Assembly: GCF_020809045.1 (NCBI RefSeq)
Contig: NZ_CP078079.1
Location: forward strand, 868,001 to 932,000
Length of the DNA: 64,000 nt
DNA from: Pseudarthrobacter sp. L1SW
GTDB taxonomy: Bacteria > Actinomycetota > Actinomycetes > Actinomycetales > Micrococcaceae
Reading direction: 5' to 3'
Shown here: positions 1 to 9,050 of the stretch, in pieces
Layout of the letters: each line of letters starts with the position of its first letter
How positions within the stretch are numbered: the stretch's first letter is position 1
The notes under the pieces: generated by a model
The model's database searches: none
Seen by the model: the letters and a program-made list of their open reading frames with translations, nothing else
What the model was told of the DNA's origin: nothing
Translations under genes and position numbers: made by a program

Positions 1-876
1 ATCGAGGGCATCCCGGGCGCCGTGGCACTTGCCGACGCCGAGGAAGCCCTCAACAACGGCGATGTCAACGCGGTACTGATCGCCACCCCCGGTTTCCTGC
101 ACGAGGACATCCTGTTCAAGGCCCTCGCCAAGGACATCCCCATCCTCTGCGAAAAGCCGCTGACCCCCGACGCCGAATCCTCCTGGAAGATCGTCGAGGC
201 CGAGGTGGCGCTGGGCCACAAGCGCATCCAGGTGGGGTTCATGCGGCGGTTCGACGCCGAGTACGCGGCATTGGGCGGAATCATCCGGAACGGCGAACTG
301 GGCGAACTGCTCATGCTGCACCACCAGCACCGGAACCCCACCACACCGGATGGCTTCACCAACGAGATGCTAATCAACGACTCCGTGGTCCACGAGTTCG
401 ATGCCATCCGCTACTTCACCGGCGAGGAAATCACCAGTGTCCAGGTCCGCCTGGGCAAGGCCACCAAGAACGCGCCCGCAGGCCAGCACGATCCCCAGCA
501 CGTCCTGCTCGAGACCGAGTCAGGCGTCCTGGCCGACGTCGAAATCTTCGTCAACGCCAAGTTCGGCTACGAAGTGGCCACTCAGGCTTCCTTCGAAGAA
601 GGCATTGTCAACATTGGCGGCGACAAGGGGCCATACACCCGCAGCGCCGGCCACTGGGGCGGCAACGTCACGCCCGGCTTCGAGGAGCGCTTTGGCGCGG
701 CGTACGACGTCGAAATCCAGTCATGGGTGGACGCGGCGCTTAAGGGCGAAATTGGCGGTCCAACCGCCTGGGACGGTTACGCCACCGCAGCGTGCTGCGA
801 AGCAGGCGTCGAAGCGCAGAAGAACGGCGAAAAGGTCGCCGTGAAGCTCGCCGCAAAGCCCGACCTCTACAAGTAG
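1..876 (+). CDS. Gfo/Idh/MocA family dehydrogenase, inositol 2-dehydrogenase-like (5' partial)
   Basis: The reading frame is open from base 1, so the N-terminus, including the Gly-rich NAD(P) loop of the Rossmann domain, lies outside the window. What remains (about 291 residues) carries the family's CEKPLTP motif with the conserved EKP lysine, the RRFD segment and the NDSVVHEFD stretch that holds the catalytic Asp/His region. The C-terminal substrate domain is complete. The family oxidises a sugar or cyclitol hydroxyl with NAD(P), and the closest general resemblance is to inositol 2-dehydrogenases (IolG-like). It is followed 40 bases later by a TIM-barrel isomerase and then a sugar-porter transporter on the same strand, which suggests one catabolic operon. 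The substrate is inferred, not shown. Confidence 0.85.
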   Translation: MEGIPGAVALADAEEALNNGDVNAVLIATPGFLHEDILFKALAKDIPILCEKPLTPDAESSWKIVEAEVALGHKRIQVGFMRRFDAEYAALGGIIRNGELGELLMLHHQHRNPTTPDGFTNEMLINDSVVHEFDAIRYFTGEEITSVQVRLGKATKNAPAGQHDPQHVLLETESGVLADVEIFVNAKFGYEVATQASFEEGIVNIGGDKGPYTRSAGHWGGNVTPGFEERFGAAYDVEIQSWVDAALKGEIGGPTAWDGYATAACCEAGVEAQKNGEKVAVKLAAKPDLYK

Positions 877-916
877 CCCCCGCCCTGCCGTTCTGATCCA
901 CGATGGAGTGTTTTTC

Positions 917-1789
917 GTGAAAATCGCACTTGACCCCACGCCGTTCCACCACTCGCATAGCCTGCTTGAGTTCCCCAAGGTGGTGGCGGACCTCGGCTAC
1001 AAGTACATGCAGATGACCCCGCACGCCGATTTCATCCCCTTCTTCAACCATCCCAAGGCGGATGACGAACTGGTGCGCCAGCTGAACAAGGCCTGCAAGG
1101 ACGCGGGAATCGAAATCGCCTCCGTGCTGCCGGTGCTTCGCTGGTCCGGACCGGACGAGGATGCCAGGGAAGCGGCTGTCCGCTACTGGAAGCGTGCCAT
1201 CCAGATCACCGTGGACCTTGGCGTGAGCACCATGAACACTGAGTTCAGCGGCCGCCCGGAGAAGGCGGAGGAGTCCGAAAGGGCCTTCTACCGTTCCATG
1301 GAAGAACTGCTGCCCATCATCGAGCGGGAGGGCATCGACCTGCTGATCGACCCGCACCCGGACGACTTTGTGGAAGAGGGCCTCGCCGCCATCCGCGTGA
1401 TCCGCGGGGTCAATTCGAAGAATGTGGGCATGGTCTACGTGGCTTCGCACAGCTTCCACATGAAGAACGCGCCCCTGGACATCATGCGCGCCGCAGGTGA
1501 CAAGCTGCGGCTGGTCCACGTGGCGGACACCATGGACCATCACGCCTCCCATGGCCTGCGCTACATCACCAACCCTCCGGGCAACCCGGTCCGTGTCCAC
1601 CAGCACCTGAAAATCGGCGATGGCGACGTGAACTGGGATGAGTTCTTTGGTGGCCTGAAGGAAATCGGGTTCCTGGACCGGGATGACACGGTCATGGTGT
1701 CCAGCGTTTTTGCCGAGGACGAGCATGCGGAGGACGTCTCCCGGTACCAGCTGGAGACGATGCAGGACTATATCGCCAAAACGAAATAG
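917..1789 (+). CDS. Sugar phosphate isomerase/epimerase (IolE/IolI-like TIM barrel)
   Basis: A 290-residue AP-endonuclease-2-type TIM barrel (xylose isomerase-like fold). Visible metal and active-site stretches are [20 protein letters not shown] and [10 protein letters not shown], which supply the usual Glu/Asp/His metal ligands. I chose the GTG at 917 because GGAG at 905-908 is 8 nt upstream; a GTG at 908 in the same frame would overlap that site. The family includes inosose isomerases and dehydratases and 3-keto-sugar isomerases. The gene lies between an IolG-like dehydrogenase and a sugar porter whose possible GTG start overlaps its stop codon. A role in inositol or inositol-like sugar catabolism is the best inference. 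Confidence 0.8.
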   Translation: MKIALDPTPFHHSHSLLEFPKVVADLGYKYMQMTPHADFIPFFNHPKADDELVRQLNKACKDAGIEIASVLPVLRWSGPDEDAREAAVRYWKRAIQITVDLGVSTMNTEFSGRPEKAEESERAFYRSMEELLPIIEREGIDLLIDPHPDDFVEEGLAAIRVIRGVNSKNVGMVYVASHSFHMKNAPLDIMRAAGDKLRLVHVADTMDHHASHGLRYITNPPGNPVRVHQHLKIGDGDVNWDEFFGGLKEIGFLDRDDTVMVSSVFAEDEHAEDVSRYQLETMQDYIAKTK

Positions 1790-3258
1790 TGGACGCGCCG
1801 ATGGAAAACAGCAAAGGAACCATGACCGCGCCGGGCGCGGCGGGAACGCCCGGCATTGCAAGGAACTCCACACCGTCAAAGTCCTCGGACCCGAAGAAAT
1901 TCATGCGGAAGGTGGCGATCTTCTCCACCTTCGGCGGCCTGCTGTTCGGCTACGATACCGGCGTCATCAACGGCGCACTGCCCTTTATGCAGCGGGATCT
2001 TGGCCTTACTCCGCTGACTGAAGGGCTCGTCACCTCCACGCTCCTCTTCGGTGCAGCATTTGGCGCCATCAGTGCCGGACGCTTATCGGACCGCTTCGGC
2101 CGGCGGAAAACCATCATGGGGCTGGCGCTGATTTTCGTCGTCGCCACCATCTTCTGCACTATTTCGCCGAGTACTGAACTGCTGATAGCGGCAAGGACCT
2201 TGTTGGGCCTCGCCGTGGGTGGTGCGTCGGTGATCGTCCCGGTATACCTCGCGGAGATGTCGCCGGCGGCCCAGCGCGGCCGCATCGTCACGCAGAACGA
2301 ACTGATGATCGTTACCGGGCAGTTCCTGGCCTTCACGTTCAACGCGGTGCTGGGTAACGCGTTTCCTGAAGAAGCGAACATCTGGCGCTGGATGCTCGTG
2401 ATCGCTACGTTGCCGGCCGTGGTGCTCTGGTTCGGGATGCTCGTCCTGCCGGAAAGCCCTCGCTGGCTTGCGTCCGCCGGCAGGTTCGGCGCCGTCCTGG
2501 AGGTGCTGCGCTCCACTCGCGCTGCCGGGGACGTGTCAGCAGAGTTCGACGAGGTGCGGCAGGCGGCCCGCGAGGATTACCAGGCAAAACTCGGCACGGT
2601 CAAGGACCTCACCGTCCCGTGGATCCGCAGGATCTTCGTGGTGGGTCTCGGCATGGCGATCATCAACCAAATCAGCGGTGTGAACGCGATCATGTACTAC
2701 GGGACGTCCATCCTGTCCTCGTCAGGATTCGGCGACCGTGGCGCACTGATCGCGAATGTCCTCAACGGCATCACTTCTGTGGTGGCCGTGGTTATAGGTA
2801 TGTACCTGATGTCGCGCGTACGCCGTAAACCCATGCTGATTGTGGGACTGTGCGGCACGTCCTCGTCCCTGCTGGCGATCGCGATCATCTCCTTCGCCCT
2901 GCCGGCAAGCACCCTGCGCGGCTACCTGGTCCTGCTGTTCATGGTGACGTTCCTGGCCTCCATGCAGGGCTGCATTGGCACCGTCACCTGGCTGACCATG
3001 TCCGAGATCTTTCCGATGCACGTCCGTGGCGTTGCTATGGGTATCTGCGTTTTTGTGCTGTGGATGGTCAACTTCCTCATTGGTTTCTTTTTCCCACAGA
3101 TGGTTGCGTGGACCGGTGTTTCGGCTACGTTCCTCATCTTTGTGGCACTGCAGCTCGGCGCCATCGTTTGGGTCAAGCGGGTGGTCCCGGAAACCAAGGA
3201 CAAGTCCCTCGAGGAGCTCGAGCACCTGTTCAAGGAACGCTCCCGCGTGGACGCCTAA
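1789..3258 (+). CDS. MFS sugar porter, inositol/pentose:H+ symporter-like
   Basis: A 489-residue, 12-helix member of the sugar porter (SP) family. It has the diagnostic motifs [13 protein letters not shown] in TM1, DRFGRRKTI between TM2 and TM3, PESPRWL before the central loop, [13 protein letters not shown] in TM7 and [11 protein letters not shown] after TM12. These transporters bring sugars or myo-inositol into the cell with protons (IolT/XylE group). The GTG at 1789 overlaps the upstream stop (TAGTG), suggesting translational coupling; an ATG at 1801 is an equally possible start, and neither has a strong ribosome binding site. Its place after a dehydrogenase and an isomerase suggests it imports their substrate. 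Confidence 0.88.
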   Translation: MDAPMENSKGTMTAPGAAGTPGIARNSTPSKSSDPKKFMRKVAIFSTFGGLLFGYDTGVINGALPFMQRDLGLTPLTEGLVTSTLLFGAAFGAISAGRLSDRFGRRKTIMGLALIFVVATIFCTISPSTELLIAARTLLGLAVGGASVIVPVYLAEMSPAAQRGRIVTQNELMIVTGQFLAFTFNAVLGNAFPEEANIWRWMLVIATLPAVVLWFGMLVLPESPRWLASAGRFGAVLEVLRSTRAAGDVSAEFDEVRQAAREDYQAKLGTVKDLTVPWIRRIFVVGLGMAIINQISGVNAIMYYGTSILSSSGFGDRGALIANVLNGITSVVAVVIGMYLMSRVRRKPMLIVGLCGTSSSLLAIAIISFALPASTLRGYLVLLFMVTFLASMQGCIGTVTWLTMSEIFPMHVRGVAMGICVFVLWMVNFLIGFFFPQMVAWTGVSATFLIFVALQLGAIVWVKRVVPETKDKSLEELEHLFKERSRVDA

Positions 3259-3293
3259 GGCCCCCAAAACGGGGCGGCGCAGCAGGTGCCACA

Positions 3294-3329
3294 AGAAACG
3301 CCCGACGCCTGCCGGCGTCGGGCGTTTCT
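3294..3329. terminator. Bidirectional hairpin terminator
   Basis: A perfect 16-bp stem (3294-3309 with 3314-3329) and a 4-nt TGCC loop. It sits between the converging sugar porter and the minus-strand dehydrogenase and can serve both. Confidence 0.85.
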
Positions 3330-3350
3330 GCCTCCAGGGTGACGGCGGTG

Positions 3351-4376
3351 CTAGAGCGCAATCACCGTGTTGCGCAACGCGCTTTCGCGGGCGGCGTCAA
3401 GAACCTCCAGAGTCCTGATCCCTTCAGCCGCCGGTACCGGTTCGGGGCCTTCTCCCCTGACAGCGCGGGCGAATTCCACGTAGAAGCCGGCGTAGTTTCC
3501 CTGGGCTGAGGCGATAACCTCGCGCCCTCCCTGTAAAGAAAGCGTCCCCCAGTTTTCCGGGGCATCAATTCCCCACGCCGCCGGTTCCGCCGCAGGACGG
3601 CGGCCTGCGAACAGAGCCTCGGCCTGGACATCCGCACCTGTTGCCACATAGCTGCCGTTGCTGCCGTAAGCGCGCAGTTCCCTGGTACTTGAATGGTTCA
3701 GTTTGCTGGCGGACACTGTGGAGACAACTCCGGATGCATGCCTCATGGTGACGACGAAGCCGCAGTCCGTCCGTTCCCTGAAGCGGTCCGTCCAGTCAAG
3801 GGTTGCATAAACGGAGCTGGCCGGACCCAGGAGCCACAGCATCTGGTCCACAAGGTGGCTGCCAAGATCCCGGAGGAGTCCGCCACTGGCACCAAGTTCC
3901 AAGGTGTCCGCGTTGTCCTGATCCATCGTCGAGTGGACACGCCACAGCTCACCGAGTTTCCCTGATGCAAGGACGTTCGCGAGAGTAATGATATCGGCAT
4001 CCCGCCGCCGGTTGTGATAAACGTTCAGGAAAACCCCGGCCTGGCTGGCTGCGTGTTCCAGCTCCCTGGCGTCTTTCGCTGTGGGCGCGAAGGGCTTATC
4101 CGCCACAACGTGGACACCAGCGCTGATAGCTTCCAAGACCAGATCCCTGCGGGTGTGCGGCGGCGTAGTGATGGTTACTGCATCCACCCCTGTTGCCAGC
4201 ATTTCGGCAAGGCTGCCGTAGACCGGAAGGCCCGGATAGTCCTGTTCCACGTGTGCCCGGTTGACCGCCGACCTGGCCACCACCCCGGCGAGTTCCACGC
4301 CGTCGGCCGCTTCCACAAACGGGGCATGGAAGTACCGGCCGCCTGCTCCATAGCCCACAACGCCGATTCGCATCAT
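3351..4376 (-). CDS. Gfo/Idh/MocA family oxidoreductase (LgdC-like candidate)
   Basis: A 341-residue NAD(P)-dependent sugar dehydrogenase. The N-terminus has the Rossmann loop GVVGYGAGGRYFHAPF typical of the YvaA-like branch. The EKP position reads ADKPFAP, and GSHLVDQMLWLLG provides the active-site Asp/His region. An AAGGAG site precedes ATG 4376 on the minus strand; ATG 4373 is an alternative. It is the third gene of a minus-strand set (dehydrogenase, TIM barrel, dehydrogenase) but is separated from the second by a strong hairpin, so it may have partly independent expression. In levoglucosan-type pathways a second dehydrogenase reduces 3-keto-glucose to glucose; that role here is inference. 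Confidence 0.85.
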   Translation of the reverse strand: MMRIGVVGYGAGGRYFHAPFVEAADGVELAGVVARSAVNRAHVEQDYPGLPVYGSLAEMLATGVDAVTITTPPHTRRDLVLEAISAGVHVVADKPFAPTAKDARELEHAASQAGVFLNVYHNRRRDADIITLANVLASGKLGELWRVHSTMDQDNADTLELGASGGLLRDLGSHLVDQMLWLLGPASSVYATLDWTDRFRERTDCGFVVTMRHASGVVSTVSASKLNHSSTRELRAYGSNGSYVATGADVQAEALFAGRRPAAEPAAWGIDAPENWGTLSLQGGREVIASAQGNYAGFYVEFARAVRGEGPEPVPAAEGIRTLEVLDAARESALRNTVIAL

Positions 4377-4425
4377 TCGTCTCCTTTGCCTGTTGGATTT
4401 ATTGTTCGGGTGGAATGAACGGAAA

Positions 4426-4466
4426 ACAGCAGGAGGGGCGACGCGTTTGCGCCGCCCTCCTGCTGT
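4426..4466 (-). terminator. Intercistronic hairpin between TIM-barrel gene and downstream dehydrogenase
   Basis: A 12-bp perfect stem (4426-4437 with 4455-4466) with a GC-rich apical part. It follows the stop codon of the 4486-5505 gene on the minus strand and precedes the next gene by about 50 nt. It could terminate, attenuate or stabilise the upstream message. There is no clear T-run. Confidence 0.6.
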
Positions 4467-4485
4467 CAGGGTGTCCCTCGGGTTA

Positions 4486-5505
4486 TCAGGCGGTCGGGTT
4501 CAACGAGGCTGCGAGGGCTGCGTCAGCGTCCTTCAAAACTTTGGCGGCTACTTCCAGTCCTTCGATCCTGCCCAGCGAAACGTCCTCGTGCTCGATATTG
4601 ACCAGCATGTCCGGATCTACCTCGTGCAGTGCGCGAAGGAACTCCGTCCAGAAGGCTGTGTCGTGCCCGCGGCCCAAGGCCACGAAGTCCCAGGCGGAGT
4701 TCTTGGGCCACTCGTTGGCCCATTCATCGCCGCCAAGGTTGGTGCGGTTCTCCTCCGGGGAGAGCCGACGGAAACTGTTGTCCAGCACGCCGTAGAGCGC
4801 CGCGTTTTCCGTATTCACGCGGACGTCCTTTGCTGCGGCCTGGAACACCAGGGGGCCGAGTTCGCGGACCACAGCTACCGGATCCATCTGCTGCCAGAAC
4901 AGGTGGGAGGCATCAAGTTCCACTCCGACGTGTGTTGCACCCGTAAGCTCGATAAGTTTGCGGACATCGGCGGTGTTGAAAACGAGGTTTTGGGGGTGCA
5001 GCTCAAGAGCCACCTTGACGTCGTGGTCAGCAGCAAGGCGGTCAGTTTCCTTCCAGAACTCCGCTGCCACGCCCCACTGGTAGTCCAGTACATCCAGCGC
5101 AGCCGAGTTCCAGGCGTTGACCACCCAGTTGACGGTGGTGGCGCCCGGTTCGCCTCCGGGCAGGCCGGACATGGTCACCACCCGGTTCTGCCCCAGGCGG
5201 TGTGCCAGCCGGATGGAACGGCGGATGTCTTCGGCGTGCTTCTTACCGATCTCACGCTTGGGGTGCAGCGGGTTGCCGTTGCAGTTCAGGCCGGCGATCG
5301 AGACGCCGGTGCCTTCGAAAATCGCAAGGTAGTCGTCGCGCGCGGTGTCGCTTTCCAGGATTTGGTCCATGGTGGGGACATGGACGGCGGGCAGGAATCC
5401 GCCCGTGTTGATTTCAATGCCAGTGAGGCCAAGATCGGCTATGACCTTCAGCGCTTCGGGAAGTGGACGGTCATGCAGGATCGCGTTGTAGACGCCGAGT
5501 TTCAT
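4486..5505 (-). CDS. Sugar phosphate isomerase/epimerase family TIM barrel, 3-keto-glycoside lyase-like
   Basis: A 339-residue TIM barrel of the xylose isomerase-like superfamily, longer than the hydroxypyruvate isomerase branch. Putative metal-binding stretches include LELHPQN, VGVELDASHLFW, QAAAKDV and NIEHED. The start (ATG 5505) overlaps the upstream dehydrogenase stop by 4 nt (ATGA), so the two are translationally coupled. Relatives of this length act on 3-keto-glycosides (for example LgdB of levoglucosan catabolism and C-glycoside deglycosidase subunits), and pairing with a Gfo/Idh/MocA dehydrogenase is typical of those pathways. The family assignment is firm; the specific reaction is inference. 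Confidence 0.82.
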   Translation of the reverse strand: MKLGVYNAILHDRPLPEALKVIADLGLTGIEINTGGFLPAVHVPTMDQILESDTARDDYLAIFEGTGVSIAGLNCNGNPLHPKREIGKKHAEDIRRSIRLAHRLGQNRVVTMSGLPGGEPGATTVNWVVNAWNSAALDVLDYQWGVAAEFWKETDRLAADHDVKVALELHPQNLVFNTADVRKLIELTGATHVGVELDASHLFWQQMDPVAVVRELGPLVFQAAAKDVRVNTENAALYGVLDNSFRRLSPEENRTNLGGDEWANEWPKNSAWDFVALGRGHDTAFWTEFLRALHEVDPDMLVNIEHEDVSLGRIEGLEVAAKVLKDADAALAASLNPTA

Positions 5506-6680
5506 AGCGTGATTTTCTTTCCGTTGCTAAGGGCGGATTCGGTGACGGCGCCCAGCAGTTCCATGTTCCGCACGCCCTCGTCAAACGTGGCGCAGCGGGG
5601 GAGCGACTCTTCTTCGCTGAGGCCGGCAATCTCTTCGAGGAATGCACGTGCCTGGTAGCCAAAGGCATCGTTCTGGCCAAAGCCCACTTCGGGGGCGTCC
5701 ATTGCGAGCCCGCCGGCGATATATGGGTGGCCCGGGCCCAGGATGACCTGCCGGTATCCATTTTCGTTGCCGGAGCCGTCGTTGAGGAACAGCTGGATTT
5801 CGGACGGACGGCGCTGGTCGAACTTTGCGGCACCGTTTTCGCAGAACACCTCGAATTGGAGGCTGTTGGCGTGTCCGGCCGCAACGCGGGAGACTTCAAA
5901 GCTGCCGGCGCCCGTGGCGAATTCCGCATTGAAAGCGGCATAGTCGTCGTTCTCGACGGCTTCGAAGGTGTCGCTGACAGGGGCATGGTCATGGCCCATC
6001 ACAGCAGCGAGCGGCAGTGGCCGCTTGTTGATGACCGTGCTGAGCTGACCGCCGGAAACGGACTTGATGTCGCCGCACAGGAACTCGGAAATGTACGTCA
6101 GGTGGGATCCGACGTCGGCGAGGGCGCCTGAGCCGGGGCCGCCTTTATAGCGCCAGCTCATGGGAGCGGAGGGGCTGAAGCCGTAATCCGTCCAGTAGCG
6201 GCCGCTGAAGTGCAGGACGTTGCCGAGCACCCCGGTCCGGATGAGGTCCCGGATATAGGCGATGCCCGGTGTGCGGCGGAAGGTGAACCCGATCCGCGCG
6301 ATACTGGACGCGCTGCGGGCTGCGTCAGCCATGGCCCGGGCGTCTTCCATGGAATCACTCAGGGGCTTCTCGCACAGCACGTGCTTGCCGGCGGCCAGCA
6401 GGCCCTCAACAACCTCACGGTGGAGGGCGTTGGCGATGACGACGCTGACCACGTCGATATCATCGGCTTCGGCGATTGCCTGCCATGAGGTGTCGTTACG
6501 CTCGTAACCGAAGCGCCGGGCGGCCAGGGAGCCGAATTCGGCATTGACGTCACCGATCGAAACCAAGCGCACCGGAGGAAGGACCGGGCTGTAGAGGGCG
6601 GACGCCGTCCGGTATGCGGCAGCGTGGGCCTTGCCCGCCATGCCTGCACCGATGACGGCTACACCAAGGCTTTCAGCCAT
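5502..6680 (-). CDS. Gfo/Idh/MocA family oxidoreductase (levoglucosan dehydrogenase-like candidate)
   Basis: A 392-residue dehydrogenase with the Rossmann loop VAVIGAGMAGKAHAAAY, the CEKPLSD motif (EKP lysine), the RRTPGIAYIRDLI helix and VGSHLTYISEFL in the catalytic region. The length near 390 residues and the inserted loop around GRYWTDYGFS resemble the levoglucosan dehydrogenase branch rather than the shorter IolG branch. AAGGAG lies just upstream of ATG 6680. It is the first gene of the minus-strand set and stands opposite a LacI regulator, with a promoter and palindromic operator between them. It probably oxidises a sugar C3 hydroxyl, but this is inferred from family and context. Confidence 0.86.
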   Translation of the reverse strand: MAESLGVAVIGAGMAGKAHAAAYRTASALYSPVLPPVRLVSIGDVNAEFGSLAARRFGYERNDTSWQAIAEADDIDVVSVVIANALHREVVEGLLAAGKHVLCEKPLSDSMEDARAMADAARSASSIARIGFTFRRTPGIAYIRDLIRTGVLGNVLHFSGRYWTDYGFSPSAPMSWRYKGGPGSGALADVGSHLTYISEFLCGDIKSVSGGQLSTVINKRPLPLAAVMGHDHAPVSDTFEAVENDDYAAFNAEFATGAGSFEVSRVAAGHANSLQFEVFCENGAAKFDQRRPSEIQLFLNDGSGNENGYRQVILGPGHPYIAGGLAMDAPEVGFGQNDAFGYQARAFLEEIAGLSEEESLPRCATFDEGVRNMELLGAVTESALSNGKKITL

Positions 6681-6729
6681 TGATTTCTCCTTTGAAATTC
6701 AGCCGCGACATGGAACGTCCGACGGCGTT

Positions 6730-6743
6730 TTGTAGCGCTACAA
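6730..6743. promoter_or_regulatory. LacI-type operator palindrome
   Basis: TTGTAGCGCTACAA is a perfect 14-bp palindrome with the central CG typical of LacI-family operators. It lies between the divergent dehydrogenase operon and the LacI gene, about 10-25 nt downstream of the predicted minus-strand start point, where a repressor would block elongation. Confidence 0.8.
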
Positions 6744-6760
6744 TTTTTACGCTGGCCTTG

Positions 6761-6789
6761 AGCGTAGCTATGTCTATTTGTCCTGTCAA
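6761..6789 (-). promoter_or_regulatory. Promoter of the dehydrogenase/TIM-barrel operon
   Basis: On the minus strand, a consensus -35 TTGACA (6789-6784) is followed after 17 nt by TACGCT (6766-6761), which fits the actinobacterial TAnnnT -10. The palindromic operator at 6730-6743 lies just downstream. Confidence 0.7.
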
Positions 6790-6833
6790 TGATCGGCCGG
6801 GATATTCTCAACCCAGAGATGAAAGGCTTTTTC

Positions 6834-7847
6834 ATGACGCATGATCGCTCCAGAACCCGGCGCCCCACCATCTATGACGTGGCAAAGCAGGCGGGCGTCT
6901 CGCCCTCGCTGGTTTCGCTGGTGCTGCAGAATCCCGTGCGGGTAAGCGAGAAGCGGCGCGACGCTGTGCAAGCGGCAATTACGGAACTTGGCTACCGCCC
7001 CAGCCGGGCAGCCACGGCCCTCGCCAGCAGTCGGACGAAGAGCATAGGCCTCGTGATCGACGACTACCGGAACCTGTGGTTCGTGGACCTGCTGCGGGGC
7101 ATGGAGTCCGTGCTGACGGAGGAAGGCTACCGGGTGATGCTGGCTGACTCCCGGCCCGGCGAGAACCGGATCAGCGAAGCCGTGGACGGCCTGCTTGCCA
7201 TGCATGTTGACGGTTTGGTGATTGCGGCTGAGCCCAGCGCGTCAATGCTCGCCGGCGCAGGTGTGCCCACGGTGGTGGCAGGGTGGCGGAACGGCGTGCC
7301 TGTCGGCGCGGACCTGATCACCAATGACGACGACGGCGGCGGCGCCATGGCTGCCGACCACCTCCTGGGTCTCGGCCACACCAGGATTGGGCACCTGTCG
7401 GGGTTCGGCGGCGCCGCCGCCCACCGCCGCGCCGGTTTTGCCGGCCGCCTCCGGGAGGCGGGCGCGGATATGCACGTCGTTGGGGAGGCGGGGGGTACGT
7501 CGGAGGAGGATGGGTACGCGTCGGCCTGCTGGCTGCTGGACCACCATCCGGACACAACGGCTATTTTCGCTGCCAACGACACCATGGCGCTGGGTGCCTT
7601 CGGAGCCATCAAGGCGCGCGGCTTGGCCGTCCCGTCCCAAATTTCCGTGATCGGATATGACAACTCAACCCTCGCCAAGTCCCGCTATCTGGAGTTGACC
7701 TCGGTGGACAACCGAAGCGACCTTGTGGGCAAGGACGCGGCTAAGGTGCTGCTCGCGCGGATAGAAAGCGGTGCCCCAAGCTCAGGGCGGACCCTTATTG
7801 CGCCGACATTGGTTGTCCGGGGAACCACTGGTCCGCTACCCGACTGA
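6834..7847 (+). CDS. LacI family transcriptional repressor
   Basis: A 337-residue regulator. The N-terminal helix-turn-helix reads TIYDVAKQAGVSPSLVSLVL, followed by the hinge helix segment SRAATALAS and a periplasmic-binding-protein-like sensor domain (IGLVIDDY, DGLVIAAEP, AIFAANDTMALG, SVIGYDNS). GAAAGG at 6821-6826 sits 7 nt before ATG 6834; in-frame ATGs at 6789 and 6819 would add an unconserved extension. It is divergent from the 6680-3351 operon and directly upstream of a sugar ABC importer, so it probably controls one or both. The palindrome at 6730-6743 is its likely operator. The effector is unknown, presumably a sugar or its catabolite. Confidence 0.92.
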   Translation: MTHDRSRTRRPTIYDVAKQAGVSPSLVSLVLQNPVRVSEKRRDAVQAAITELGYRPSRAATALASSRTKSIGLVIDDYRNLWFVDLLRGMESVLTEEGYRVMLADSRPGENRISEAVDGLLAMHVDGLVIAAEPSASMLAGAGVPTVVAGWRNGVPVGADLITNDDDGGGAMAADHLLGLGHTRIGHLSGFGGAAAHRRAGFAGRLREAGADMHVVGEAGGTSEEDGYASACWLLDHHPDTTAIFAANDTMALGAFGAIKARGLAVPSQISVIGYDNSTLAKSRYLELTSVDNRSDLVGKDAAKVLLARIESGAPSSGRTLIAPTLVVRGTTGPLPD

Positions 7848-7907
7848 GGGTGCAAGGAGGCCGAGCGTCCAGGTTTGGTCTAAACATCCTAATGTCAGGA
7901 CAAAGTA

Positions 7908-7936
7908 TTGACATTCGTGAAATAGATCACCATGAT
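7908..7936 (+). promoter_or_regulatory. Candidate promoter of the ABC importer operon
   Basis: TTGACA (7908-7913), a 17-nt spacer and CATGAT (7931-7936) precede the lipoprotein gene. Two short dyads lie just upstream: GTTTGGTCTAAAC at 7873-7885 and TGTC-AG-GACA at 7893-7902. Neither matches the TAGCGCTA core of the LacI palindrome. Confidence 0.55.
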
Positions 7937-7999
7937 CGAGGTAGGCAGTGCCCCGGAGGTTGCAAAATGGCAGCGCGGGACCTGAGATCAAAGGAGATT

Positions 8000-8998
8000 A
8001 TGGTGGCTAATTTTTCTTGGCGTAAAGCGGCTCTGGTGACAGCAGTAGTTCCAATGCTGGCCTTAAGCGCATGTTCAAGCGGTGGTGGACGGACCCCCGA
8101 GACTGGCACAGGAGGCGGTGGTGGCCAGGTTGCCACCACCGAGCGGATGAAAATAGCACTGATTGCGCACGCCCCCGCTGGTGACACCTTCTGGGATACC
8201 GTCCGTAAGGGCGCAGAAGAAGCTGCAGCAAAGGACAATGTCGAACTGCTCTACACGTCAGATCCTGAGGCCGGCCGTCAGGCGCAGCTGATCGAGCAGG
8301 CGGTGGACCAGAAGGTGGACGGGATCGCGGTAACGCTGGCCACTCCCGACGCACTGAAGAGTGCCCTCAAGAAGGCCTCTGATGCGGGAATCCCGATCGT
8401 CAGCTTTAATGCCGGCGAAGCGGCTTCTGCCCAGCTCGGGGCGTTCACCCACTTCGGCTCGAATGAGAAGCTCGCCGGGGAAGCAGTGGGTTCCAAACTG
8501 GCCGAGGGCGGCTACAAGCACCCGGTCTGCGTCATCCAGGCGCAGGGGCACGTGGGGCTCGAGGCCCGGTGCGCCGGTGTGAAGGCCAAAGTGCCCGGCA
8601 CCGAAATCCTGTATGTCAACGGTGCAGACATGACGTCTGTTGAATCGACGGCGACCGCAAAGCTCCAGGCTTCCGCGGATGCTGACGTCATCATCGGCCT
8701 CGGCGCGCCCATCACGCTGACGCTCATGAAGTCAGTGTCTACGGCCGGAAGCTCGGCCAAGGTTGCCAGCTTCGACCTGAACAAGGAACTCGCGCAGAAG
8801 GTTGCTGATGGCAGCGTACTGTTCACCGTGGACCAGCAGCCTTGGCTGCAGGGCTACGGCGCAGTGGATGCGCTGTGGCAGAACAAGCGGGGCGGCTTCA
8901 AGCTCGGTGGCGGACAGTCCGTCCTCACCGGTCCGGCAATCGTCGACAAGTCCAATGCAACCGAAGTCCTGAAGTTCGCCGAACAGGGAATCCGCTAA
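8000..8998 (+). CDS. Sugar ABC transporter substrate-binding lipoprotein
   Basis: About 332 residues. An N-terminal signal peptide (WRKAALVTAVVPMLALSAC) ends in an LSAC lipobox, and a Gly-rich linker leads to a type I periplasmic-binding fold (IALIAHAPAGDTFWDTV, QKVDGIAVTLATPDAL, IPIVSFNAG), the RbsB/xylose-type group. AAGGAG at 7991-7996 is 3 nt from ATG 8000 and 6 nt from GTG 8003, so either codon may be the start. It is a membrane-anchored sugar-binding protein delivering substrate to the permease encoded next. It is the first gene of a binding protein-permease-ATPase operon that continues into dehydrogenases. The ligand is unknown; a cyclitol or anhydrosugar would fit the neighbours. Confidence 0.9.
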   Translation: MVANFSWRKAALVTAVVPMLALSACSSGGGRTPETGTGGGGGQVATTERMKIALIAHAPAGDTFWDTVRKGAEEAAAKDNVELLYTSDPEAGRQAQLIEQAVDQKVDGIAVTLATPDALKSALKKASDAGIPIVSFNAGEAASAQLGAFTHFGSNEKLAGEAVGSKLAEGGYKHPVCVIQAQGHVGLEARCAGVKAKVPGTEILYVNGADMTSVESTATAKLQASADADVIIGLGAPITLTLMKSVSTAGSSAKVASFDLNKELAQKVADGSVLFTVDQQPWLQGYGAVDALWQNKRGGFKLGGGQSVLTGPAIVDKSNATEVLKFAEQGIR

Positions 8999-9050
8999 CA
9001 GCCCGCTTGCCGGGCCGGCCAGCGCCGGCCCGGCAGCAAGGAGAAACATC

